Assembly (NCBI GenBank): GCA_900548215.1
Contig: URJI01000082.1
Location: 1 to 12,602 of the forward strand
Origin: an uncultured Coprococcus sp.
Lineage (GTDB): Bacteria; Bacillota; Clostridia; Lachnospirales; Lachnospiraceae
Direction of reading: 5' to 3'
Length of the DNA: 12,602 nucleotides
The stretch's first letter is position 1. Every line of letters starts with the position of its first letter. Position numbers and translations under genes: made by a program. Under the pieces are notes generated by a model, which had not been told where the DNA came from, ran no database searches, and worked only from the letters and a program-made list of their open reading frames with translations. Below, one piece after another: positions 6,704 through 12,602 of this stretch.

Positions 6704-7978
6704 ATGGAAAGAGAAACAATGTGTATTCAGGCTGGCTACCAGCCAAAAAATGGAGAGTCAAGGATGATACCTATCGTGCAGAGCACGACATTCAAGTATG
6801 ACACAAGTGAGGATATGGGAAAATTGTTTGATTTGGAGGAAAGTGGATATTTCTACACCAGACTTGCAAATCCTACAAATGATTATGTAGCAGCAAAGAT
6901 ATGTGCTCTTGAAGGAGGCTCTGCCGCTGTTCTCACATCATCAGGTCAGGCGGCAACATTCTTTTCGGTATTCAACATCGCAGGTGCCGGAGATCATGTA
7001 ATAGCATCGTCAACAATATATGGAGGAAGCTACAATCTGTTTGCAGTTACCATGAAGAGAATGGGGGTCGAATTCACATTTGTCGATCCTGACTGCTCTG
7101 ACGATGAGCTTGAAGCTGCATTTAAGCCGAACACAAAGGCTGTATTTGGCGAGACAATAGCCAATCCGGCTCTTATAGTATTTGACATAGAGAGATTTGC
7201 AAATGCTGCACATGCACACGGTGTTCCACTTATTGTTGACAATACATTTGCCACACCTATCAACTGCAGACCTATAGAATGGGGAGCAGATATAGTGACA
7301 CATTCAACAACAAAATACATGGATGGACATGATGCAACAGTGGGCGGAGTAATCGTTGATTCAGGAAAATTTGACTGGATGGCTCATGCTGACAAGTTCC
7401 CTGGACTTACAACGCCGGATGATTCCTATCACGGAGTTGTATATGCGGAGAAGTTTGGAATTGGCGGAGCCTATATCAACAAGATCGTTGCGCAGCTTAT
7501 GAGAGATCTCGGACCTATCCCTGCACCGATGAATTCATATATGTTGAACCTGGGCCTTGAGTCGCTGCATGTGCGTATGCCTAGACACTGCGAGAATGCC
7601 ATGGCTGTTGCACAGTTCCTCGAGAAGCATGAGAAAGTTGCGTGGGTTAATTATCCGGGACTTGCCAGCAACAAATATTACGAGCGTGCGCAGAAGTATA
7701 TGCCTGATGGAACATGTGGAGTTGTGTCATTTGGCGTGAAGGGTGGCAGAAGTGCCGCAGAGAAATTCATGAAGGGGCTTAAGGTTGCTATGATAGCGAC
7801 GCATGTGGCAGATGCGCACACCTGTGTACTTCATCCTGCATCGGCAACCCACAGACAGATGAACGACGAGGAGCTCCTGGCTGCAGGCGTGAGCCCTGAT
7901 CTGGTGCGTCTGTCCGTAGGCATAGAGAATGTGAATGATATTATTGCTGATCTTGAGAATGCATTGGCTGAGGTATAG
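6704..7978 (+). CDS. metY: O-acetylhomoserine aminocarboxypropyltransferase (sulfhydrylase)
   Basis: This PLP enzyme of the Cys/Met metabolism family joins O-acetylhomoserine and sulfide to make homocysteine for methionine synthesis, and may also act as a cysteine synthase. The 424-residue length fits MetY rather than the shorter MetB or MetC (about 380-400). It carries SGQAATFFSVFNI near the N-terminal third, VDNTFATP with Asp179 to hold the cofactor nitrogen, and HSTTKYMDGH with Lys204 as the PLP Schiff-base lysine. The ATG at 6704 lies 8 bases after GGAAGGAG (6688-6695). An in-frame TTG at 6686 lies upstream of that site and is not a credible start. The RNA methyltransferase gene begins 24 bases after the stop, so the two are probably cotranscribed. 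Confidence 0.95.
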   Translation: MERETMCIQAGYQPKNGESRMIPIVQSTTFKYDTSEDMGKLFDLEESGYFYTRLANPTNDYVAAKICALEGGSAAVLTSSGQAATFFSVFNIAGAGDHVIASSTIYGGSYNLFAVTMKRMGVEFTFVDPDCSDDELEAAFKPNTKAVFGETIANPALIVFDIERFANAAHAHGVPLIVDNTFATPINCRPIEWGADIVTHSTTKYMDGHDATVGGVIVDSGKFDWMAHADKFPGLTTPDDSYHGVVYAEKFGIGGAYINKIVAQLMRDLGPIPAPMNSYMLNLGLESLHVRMPRHCENAMAVAQFLEKHEKVAWVNYPGLASNKYYERAQKYMPDGTCGVVSFGVKGGRSAAEKFMKGLKVAMIATHVADAHTCVLHPASATHRQMNDEELLAAGVSPDLVRLSVGIENVNDIIADLENALAEV

Positions 7979-8002
7979 TGACTGTGAAAACAGGAGATGT
8001 GT

Positions 8003-8857
8003 ATGGGAGAGATTATTGAGATCACAGATTTTTCGGCTCCGGCGCTGGATATGTATGCGAGGATGTCAGAGAATCAGTTGGCGCATGCATATGAGCCGGA
8101 CGCGGGAGTTTTCATTGCGGAGAGTCCAAATGTTATCATGCGTGCACTTGATGCCGGATACGAACCTGAGTCTATTCTCATAGAGAAGAAGCAGATAGGT
8201 GGAGCTGGCGCGGAAGTCATAAAAAGGTGTGCGCATGTGCCCGTATATACGGCAGAATTTGATGTGCTTACGAAGCTTACAGGATTTGCGCTGACCCGGG
8301 GGATGCTCTGTGTGATGCGGCGGAGAATGCTGCAGTCAGTGGAGCGTCTGTGCAAAGATGCGAAGAGAATTGCAGTCTTGGAAGATGTGATGAATCCTAC
8401 AAATGTGGGAGCGATATTCAGGTCGGCGGCAGCTCTTGGCATGGATGCGGTGCTGCTCACCAGTGGATGCAGTGATCCGCTTTACAGACGAGCTGCAAGA
8501 GTCAGTATGGGAACAGTCTTTCAAATACCCTGGACATACATAACCCGGGAGACTTTGGGGGAGAAAAATACGAATATTCCTGCATGGCCAGAGTCTGGTA
8601 TGTGTAAACTTGGCAGTATGGGGTTTAAAATCGCATCAATGGCCCTCAGAAATGATACAGTGGACATTTGCGATGACAGATTGAAACGTGAGGAGAAGCT
8701 GGCCATTGTCCTTGGAACAGAGGGAGACGGCCTTGGCGTATCTACTATAGAGATGAGCGATTATACGGTTAAGATACCGATGTACCACGGTGTGGATTCA
8801 CTCAACGTGGCGGCTGCCAGCGCTGTGGCATTCTGGGAGCTGGGACGCAGACTGTAA
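8003..8857 (+). CDS. SpoU/TrmH-family RNA 2'-O-methyltransferase
   Basis: This 284-residue protein is a SPOUT-class methyltransferase that uses S-adenosylmethionine to methylate a ribose 2'-OH in rRNA or tRNA. All three SpoU motifs are clear: NPTNVGAIFR (131-140), IVLGTEGDGL (235-244) and IPMYHGVDSLNVAAASAVA (258-276), the last forming the knotted cofactor site. The first 100 residues resemble the substrate-binding domain of the rRNA enzymes (FIAESPNVIMRALDAG). Of two in-frame ATGs, the one at 8003 sits 6 bases after AGGAG (7992-7996), while the one at 7997 touches it, so 8003 is preferred. The gene follows metY closely; the pairing is probably positional rather than functional. The exact target nucleotide cannot be told from sequence. 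A REP array follows the stop. Confidence 0.9.
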   Translation: MGEIIEITDFSAPALDMYARMSENQLAHAYEPDAGVFIAESPNVIMRALDAGYEPESILIEKKQIGGAGAEVIKRCAHVPVYTAEFDVLTKLTGFALTRGMLCVMRRRMLQSVERLCKDAKRIAVLEDVMNPTNVGAIFRSAAALGMDAVLLTSGCSDPLYRRAARVSMGTVFQIPWTYITRETLGEKNTNIPAWPESGMCKLGSMGFKIASMALRNDTVDICDDRLKREEKLAIVLGTEGDGLGVSTIEMSDYTVKIPMYHGVDSLNVAAASAVAFWELGRRL

Positions 8858-8869
8858 GACATCCGGACG

Positions 8870-8982
8870 ATGGGGTCAGGCCCCATACCAGCAAAGGGGT
8901 CAGGCACCATGTCACCCAAAGGGGTCAGGCCCCCATGCCAGCAAAGGGGTCAGGCGCCATGTCACCAAAGGTGCCTGACCCC
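8870..8982. repeat. REP array with a 50-base higher-order unit
   Basis: Four direct copies lie at 8870-8886, 8896-8910, 8921-8936 and 8946-8960: GGGGTCAGG followed by CCCCAT, CACCAT, CCCCCAT and CGCCAT. An inverted copy, GGTGCCTGACCCC, is at 8970-8982. Spacers alternate between RCCAGCAAA and GTCACCAAA (or GTCACCCAAA), so two copies plus two spacers make a unit of about 50 bases that occurs twice. The inverted copy ends in GTTGTTG, like the CATTGTTG tails in the cluster at 1553-1684. Confidence 0.85.
8946..8982 (+). terminator. REP-pair hairpin after the RNA methyltransferase gene
   Basis: GGGGTCAGGCGCC (8946-8958) and GGTGCCTGACCCC (8970-8982) form a 13-base stem with one imperfect pair and an 11-base loop. 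This is the head-to-head REP pair arrangement. It lacks a following T-tract, so it may stabilise mRNA ends or weakly terminate transcription rather than act as a classical terminator. Confidence 0.45.
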
Positions 8983-9052
8983 GTTGTTGAGTGGGGTGTC
9001 GAAAAATGAATGGTAAAAAAGGCTCAATGGTAGATACATAACGACGAATTTA

Positions 9053-9061
9053 TGTTATAAT
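9053..9061 (+). promoter_or_regulatory. Extended -10 promoter of the phosphatase-like gene
   Basis: TGTTATAAT is a perfect extended -10 (TG, one base, TATAAT). A weak -35 (GATACA, 9033-9038) is 17 bases upstream. The leader would be about 70 bases, ending in AAGGAGG (9123-9129). Confidence 0.6.
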
Positions 9062-9138
9062 AATCAAGCTGCCGGACGATGTGTAAGAACAGGCGGCACA
9101 TTAAAAACGAATACCAGAACACAAGGAGGAAACGATAG

Positions 9139-9897
9139 ATGTTTTATGCGATTTCGGGAATAAATGGAGATTATGAGGCGTACAGGAGGGCTCTTAAGAA
9201 GCTTAAATTTCAGAACCTCGATGACATAAAAGAAGACGATATCATGAATGAAGAGACCGTGATAAATACCCTTGAGGGGGAGGATGTGCTGTATGTCCTT
9301 GGCAATATTGTAGGTGCCGGCGGCGGTTCCATGAAGATCATACAGGACATGATGAACAGGGATAATGTCATAGCTGTGGTAGGTGAGAATGAGTACAAGA
9401 TAACCCAGTCCCTGAAGGCGCTTGATGACCACATTCGTTCCACAGGTGATGTTCCGCCACAGGCAATCATGGACAGGATCACGTCCATGCTGGGCGATGA
9501 TCTTTCAGGTGTTGTCAAGGAGTTTACAGAGCTTGACGATGACGACAGAGAGGACGTAATAGACTACATCGATGAGATATCCGAGGAGGCATTCCTTGAG
9601 GTTATGATGGCGAAAAAGAAGTTTGTTTTGGTGCACGCCGGAATAAAGAATTTCAAGCAGGACAAAGAACTTGATGAGTACAGTACAGAGGATTTTGTCA
9701 CAGAACCTGCAGATCTGGATAAGACATATTACAAGAACAGAACACTTGTGGTAGGTCATGTGCCAACTACAGAGATAGAAGGCGGAGAAGGCAAGATCGT
9801 GAAGAAGAACAACAATGTAGCTATTGACTGCGGCTGCGGCAAAGGGGGACAGCTTGGAATATACTGCCTGAACAATGGCGCAGAGATGTATGTATAA
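9139..9897 (+). CDS. PPP-family (calcineurin-like) phosphatase homologue lacking metal ligands
   Basis: The 252-residue chain follows the bacterial PrpA-type serine/threonine phosphatase layout from end to end, but its catalytic motifs are altered. The expected SDIHG is SGING (residues 6-10), GDxxDRG is GNIVGAG (55-61) and GNHE is GENE (82-85). The C-terminal elements persist: VHAG with His166, GHVPT with His207, and IDCGCGKGGQL (229-239). Both first-metal ligands, the bridging aspartate, the phosphate-binding arginine and the GNHE catalytic pair are therefore gone. It probably binds a partner or ligand rather than hydrolysing phosphate (inference). The start is supported by AAGGAGG 9 bases upstream. 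It has its own promoter and a terminator, and it precedes the exopolysaccharide operon. The middle section is rich in Asp/Glu (residues 131-152). Confidence 0.8.
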   Translation: MFYAISGINGDYEAYRRALKKLKFQNLDDIKEDDIMNEETVINTLEGEDVLYVLGNIVGAGGGSMKIIQDMMNRDNVIAVVGENEYKITQSLKALDDHIRSTGDVPPQAIMDRITSMLGDDLSGVVKEFTELDDDDREDVIDYIDEISEEAFLEVMMAKKKFVLVHAGIKNFKQDKELDEYSTEDFVTEPADLDKTYYKNRTLVVGHVPTTEIEGGEGKIVKKNNNVAIDCGCGKGGQLGIYCLNNGAEMYV

Positions 9898-9915
9898 TAG
9901 AGATAGATATGGATC

Positions 9916-9950
9916 ATGGCCGGGTGAGATCATCACTCCGGCCATTTTCT
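9916..9950 (+). terminator. Rho-independent terminator after the phosphatase-like gene
   Basis: ATGGCCGG (9916-9923) pairs with CCGGCCAT (9938-9945), and the inner TGA/TCA extends the stem. TTTTCT follows directly. It lies 18 bases after the stop codon and isolates the gene from the exopolysaccharide operon. Confidence 0.8.
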
Positions 9951-10155
9951 GTGCAAAATTGACCTGCGAGGTGCGGAAAACAGGCTGTAAAAAGATACAA
10001 ATTGTATAATATGTACATAAAAACTAAAATGCCGCCGCAAAAATTAGCAAAAAAAATTCGCTTCCAAGTATTCACAAAATATGACAAATTTGTTAAATTA
10101 AATGTTGAGCATGTAGACCTGTGTCGAGGTACAGATGTAGAGATAGGAGGATGCA
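9951..10155 (+). promoter_or_regulatory. Promoter and long leader of the exopolysaccharide operon
   Basis: This stretch has no credible gene. TATAAT at 10005-10010 is the best -10 element; its -35 is poor. Transcription from it would leave a leader of about 140 bases, A-rich in its first part, with a perfect ACAAATTTGT palindrome (10084-10093) and ending at AGGAGG (10145-10150). The leader is long enough to carry regulation, but no known riboswitch or terminator is visible. Confidence 0.45.
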
Positions 10156-10869
10156 ATGAAGGTTATAGATTTTCATTCGCACATACTGCCAGGGATAGAT
10201 GACGGCAGCCGGAATGTGCAGACATCAGTGGACATGCTGAGGATGTGCAAGGAACACGGAGTGGATCTGATGATCGCCACACCGCATTTCTATGCTGATT
10301 CCAACAGGGTAGAGAGATTTGTTGAAAACAGACAGGCGGCATATGACAAGGTCATGGCTGCGAGAGCGGATATACCGCAGATATTGATGGGAGCAGAGGT
10401 GGCATTCTTCGAGGGTATAAGCAGATCGGAGAAATTGCAGGCACTAACAATACAGGGAACGAATGTCATATTGCTTGAGATGCCATTCGTGACATGGAGT
10501 GATTCGGTAGTGCGAGAAGTAAGAGACTTAACAGAGAAGAGACATTTCCATATCATATTAGCTCATATAGAGCGTTTCTTAAGCATACCAGGCAACAATT
10601 CTTATGTAAAACAGGTGCTTGAACTGCCAGTGACGGTTCAGGTGAATGCTGAGACACTGTTGGATTTCAGACAGAAGGGCAAGATGTTCAAGATGTTCAG
10701 AAAGAACTATGCACACATTCTGGGAAGTGACTGCCATGGTATGCATCACAGGATGCCAAATCTATGGCTGGGACGTGAAGCGATATCCCGCAAACTTGGA
10801 GCAGATGTGCTTTCCCGCATCGACGTATACGGCGAGAGGCTGCTTGCGGAACATGCGATACAATCATGA
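10156..10869 (+). CDS. cpsB: CpsB/YwqE-type PHP-domain tyrosine-protein phosphatase
   Basis: This 237-residue protein is the metal-dependent phosphatase that, in Firmicute capsule loci, removes phosphate from the tyrosine-rich tail of the CpsD/BY-kinase partner. It thereby tunes polysaccharide export. The PHP metal site is complete: DFHSHILPGIDDG with His7, His9 and the Asp15-Asp16 pair; ATPHF with His44; GAEV with Glu81; LAHIER with His137; and LGSDCHG with Asp192 and His194. AGGAGG is 5 bases before the ATG. It is the first gene of the locus and is followed by a small membrane protein, an LCP protein and Wzz, the usual company. The kinase gene expected next would lie beyond the window. Length and all motifs are standard. 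Confidence 0.93.
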   Translation: MKVIDFHSHILPGIDDGSRNVQTSVDMLRMCKEHGVDLMIATPHFYADSNRVERFVENRQAAYDKVMAARADIPQILMGAEVAFFEGISRSEKLQALTIQGTNVILLEMPFVTWSDSVVREVRDLTEKRHFHIILAHIERFLSIPGNNSYVKQVLELPVTVQVNAETLLDFRQKGKMFKMFRKNYAHILGSDCHGMHHRMPNLWLGREAISRKLGADVLSRIDVYGERLLAEHAIQS

Positions 10870-10974
10870 CCAGAAAACAAAAGATAGTCTGGCAGCATAA
10901 AAATACCAGAACAAAGAAGAACGATGACAACAGAACAAATTAATATAGAAGAAAATTTGTATGGAGGACATAAT

Positions 10975-11091
10975 ATGTCTAAGAAGACAGCGATAATCAT
11001 AAGCGTTATTTTATTTGTGATACTGTGCGCACTCATAGTATGTGAAAAGATGTGGCCAACTGCAGGAGCAAATCTTCTGATTGGACATTGA
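10975..11091 (+). CDS. Small single-span membrane protein, 38 residues
   Basis: The ATG at 10975 has a strong GGAGG 7 bases upstream (10963-10967). The product starts MSKKTAIIISVILFVILCAL, continues with IVCEKMW, and ends after a further 11 residues. It is a lysine-capped hydrophobic helix (about residues 5-23) followed by a short tail, so a type with the N-terminus inside is likely. An in-frame ATG at 10924 would give 55 residues but has a weak site. I do not recognise a family. Its position between cpsB and the LCP gene, with good translation signals, suggests a real product that assists membrane assembly of the polysaccharide machinery (inference). Confidence 0.6.
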   Translation: MSKKTAIIISVILFVILCALIVCEKMWPTAGANLLIGH

Positions 11092-11128
11092 GATAGGCTG
11101 CAGCAAAATAGTAGTGCATGGTGCGTTA

Positions 11129-11146
11129 GCCGGCAGGGCAGCCGGC
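11129..11146 (+). other. GCCGGC hairpin before the LCP gene
   Basis: GCCGGC is repeated around AGGGCA and can fold into a 6-bp GC-only stem 19 bases before the LCP start. There is no T-tract. It might influence relative expression within the operon. Confidence 0.35.
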
Positions 11147-11165
11147 GTGATCAGAGGTGATACAT

Positions 11166-12173
11166 ATGTCGCATAAAGATATGACATTTACAGAAAAAAA
11201 GAGAATATACAGGCGGATTGGCGCAGGCGTTCTCCTGGTGGCCATATTGTGTGCATCACTCGCCATTGCGCTCAGACCTGCAAGCGGCGGGAATACGGCA
11301 AGCCCGACTGATGCGAAGGCAGACGGTATGATAGAGGTGGACGGAGTCAGGTATGTTCCAAAGAAGAACATAGAGACATATCTGTTCATGGGAATAGACA
11401 ACATGGGCAAGGTTCAGAAGGTTACAGGCTATGAAGGCGCCGGCAGATGTGATGTAGTGATGCTGATGGTGAGAGACCTGAGCGATGGCACATACAAGAC
11501 GCTTACACTTGACCGCAATACCATGGTGGAGCAGGATTCACTTGAGCCGGATGGTACCAGCCTTGGCTCATCAGTGGCACAGCTTGCATTGGCACATGAG
11601 AATGGTGATGGAATGGAGATTAGCTGTGAGAATGTGAAAAAAGCAGTGTCGAATTTCCTTGACGGTCAGAGGATAGACGGCTACGCTGCCGTGAACATGG
11701 GTGCCATAGGAACTATTAACCATCTGGCAGGCGGGGTCACAGTTACCATAGAAGATGACTTTTCAAAGGTGGATAAGACCATGAAGATGGGCGAGACCAT
11801 CACGCTGACAGATGAACAGGCAGTACATTACGTTCATGACAGATATGATGTTGGAGATGAATCCAACACACAGCGAATGAAACGGCATGAGGCATACAAG
11901 GCAGGCCTGATGAAGAATCTCGAAGACAAATGCAACGCAGACAACTCATATCCGCTCACCATATATGAAGCCCTTGGCGATTACATGGTGACGGACATAA
12001 ATTCACAGAAGTTCTCAAAGCTGGCGCTTCTGGTGCTGAAAGACAAAGATGCGGGATCTGTGAGCATAGATGGAACAGAGACCATAGATGATCTTGGGTA
12101 TGTTGAAGTTGAGGCAGATGAGACGAGCCGTCAACAGGCGGTACTTGATCTGTTCTACAAAGAATACAAGTAG
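11166..12173 (+). CDS. LytR-CpsA-Psr (LCP) family protein
   Basis: LCP proteins are membrane-anchored phosphotransferases that attach polysaccharides from lipid carriers to the cell wall. This one is 335 residues with a basic N-terminus, one membrane span (about 18-36) and an extracytoplasmic domain. The LCP core runs from YLFMGID (72-78) through CDVVMLMV with Asp96 and TLDRNTMV with Arg117, to YVHDRYDVGDESNTQRMKRH (222-241) with its cluster of conserved arginines. The common IPRDT motif reads LDRNT here, so one acidic residue is replaced by Asn118. The ATG at 11166 is preceded by AGAGGTGA and is preferred over a GTG three codons earlier that overlaps this site. The gene follows cpsB and precedes Wzz, so it probably ligates this locus's polymer. 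Old annotations as a transcription attenuator are unlikely. Confidence 0.9.
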   Translation: MSHKDMTFTEKKRIYRRIGAGVLLVAILCASLAIALRPASGGNTASPTDAKADGMIEVDGVRYVPKKNIETYLFMGIDNMGKVQKVTGYEGAGRCDVVMLMVRDLSDGTYKTLTLDRNTMVEQDSLEPDGTSLGSSVAQLALAHENGDGMEISCENVKKAVSNFLDGQRIDGYAAVNMGAIGTINHLAGGVTVTIEDDFSKVDKTMKMGETITLTDEQAVHYVHDRYDVGDESNTQRMKRHEAYKAGLMKNLEDKCNADNSYPLTIYEALGDYMVTDINSQKFSKLALLVLKDKDAGSVSIDGTETIDDLGYVEVEADETSRQQAVLDLFYKEYK

Positions 12174-12253
12174 AATCTAAGTGCTTCATCACGGCGATTA
12201 TAAAAAAGCAGGCGCAGGGATAGCCTGACAAATTAGAAACATGGAGGAGTAAT

Positions 12254-12602
12254 ATGAATTCCAACAATATGGCGGCACCGGGTAATGAGGTGGCAGCAAA
12301 GAACACGATAACAACACTAAAGGTGGAAGAAGATGACAAAGAGATAGATCTGCTCGATATGGGTATGGCACTCGTCGAGAAGCTTCCATATATCATACTG
12401 TGCTTCCTGCTTGGAGCGGTGATCTTCAATGCATACGCATATTTCATGGTGAAGCCGACATACCAGTCAACCGCAAAGTTATATGTGGTATCAGCGTCCA
12501 GCGATTCAGTGGTAAATCTTCAGGACCTGAACCTGGGATCATCACTGACAAAGGACTATGAAGATCTGATACTCAGCTATCCGGTGCTGGATCAGGTTAT
12601 AG
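12254..12602 (+). CDS. Wzz/CpsC-type chain-length determinant (partial)
   Basis: An open frame begins at the ATG at 12254, 4 bases after GGAGGAG (12243-12249), and runs off the window end after 116 codons. It has a variable acidic N-terminus, then KEIDLLDMGMALVEKLPYII entering a membrane span (about residues 45-66). It continues with KPTYQSTAKLYVVSAS and an S-L-T-K-D-Y-E-x-L-I-x-S-Y-P-V-L region. This is the classic Wzz/YveK N-terminal layout. Such proteins set polymer chain length and activate the cognate BY-kinase. The C-terminal part, including the second membrane span, is outside the window. It is the fourth gene of the exopolysaccharide operon. Confidence 0.9.
   Translation, partial: MNSNNMAAPGNEVAAKNTITTLKVEEDDKEIDLLDMGMALVEKLPYIILCFLLGAVIFNAYAYFMVKPTYQSTAKLYVVSASSDSVVNLQDLNLGSSLTKDYEDLILSYPVLDQVI

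Noticed and set aside
8790..8978. A 62-codon frame across the REP array giving a Gly/Gln/Pro-rich peptide
   Set aside because: The composition only reflects the translated repeats; there is no ribosome site, and it overlaps the methyltransferase end.
8870..8982. Possible CRISPR array
   Set aside because: Spacers are 9-10 bases and almost identical to each other, repeats are short palindromes, and no cas gene is present.
10002..10202. A 66-codon open frame across the cpsB leader
   Set aside because: It has no good ribosome site, overlaps the cpsB start in another frame, and has a lysine-rich product expected from A-rich DNA.
12174..12253. CAGGC/GCCTG short inverted repeat between the LCP and Wzz genes
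   Set aside because: The stem is only 5 bp with no T-tract, so there is no basis to call a terminator; the operon probably continues through it.

Overview
The window looks like a chromosomal segment of an anaerobic, low-GC Firmicute, most likely a Lachnospiraceae-type Clostridium relative. The evidence is strong AAGGAGG-type ribosome binding sites, a two-subunit iron-sulfur L-serine dehydratase, a LacI-like-sensor/GGDEF/EAL protein with no membrane segment, and a CpsB/LCP/Wzz exopolysaccharide locus. The family-level placement is inference.

Layout. 1-640: a REP-associated tyrosine transposase (RAYT, IS200-like) on the minus strand. 641-891: AT-rich divergent intergenic region with a hairpin and an operator-like inverted repeat. 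892-2581: sdaAB and sdaAA (L-serine to pyruvate plus ammonia), separated by a cluster of GGGGTCAGGCMCC-type REP palindromes. 2582-2767: a regulatory region with two inverted repeats and an extended -10 promoter. 2768-6574: a 1268-residue c-di-GMP protein (periplasmic-binding-protein-like sensor, possible GAF-like linker domain, degenerate GGDEF, apparently intact EAL) ending in a predicted beta-helix of about 28-residue repeats, followed by a terminator. 6704-8857: metY (O-acetylhomoserine sulfhydrylase) and a SpoU/TrmH RNA methyltransferase in tandem, followed by a second, more regular REP array. 9139-9897: a PPP-family phosphatase homologue that has lost most of its metal ligands, with its own promoter and terminator. 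10156-12602: the start of an exopolysaccharide operon: CpsB-type PHP phosphatase, a 38-residue single-span membrane protein, an LCP-family ligase, and a Wzz/CpsC chain-length protein cut by the window end.

How it fits together. The RAYT and the two REP clusters are probably one system: a transposase domesticated to spread short palindromes. The REP core is also present, 12 of 12 bases, inside the RAYT gene itself. The REPs sit in intergenic spaces, one in the middle of the sda operon. The metabolic genes (serine deamination, sulfur assimilation into homocysteine) are housekeeping. The c-di-GMP protein and the exopolysaccharide genes may both relate to surface behaviour, but nothing in the sequence links them directly. 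The most unusual items are the cytoplasmic EAL/beta-helix fusion, the pseudophosphatase next to the exopolysaccharide operon, and the RAYT/REP relationship.
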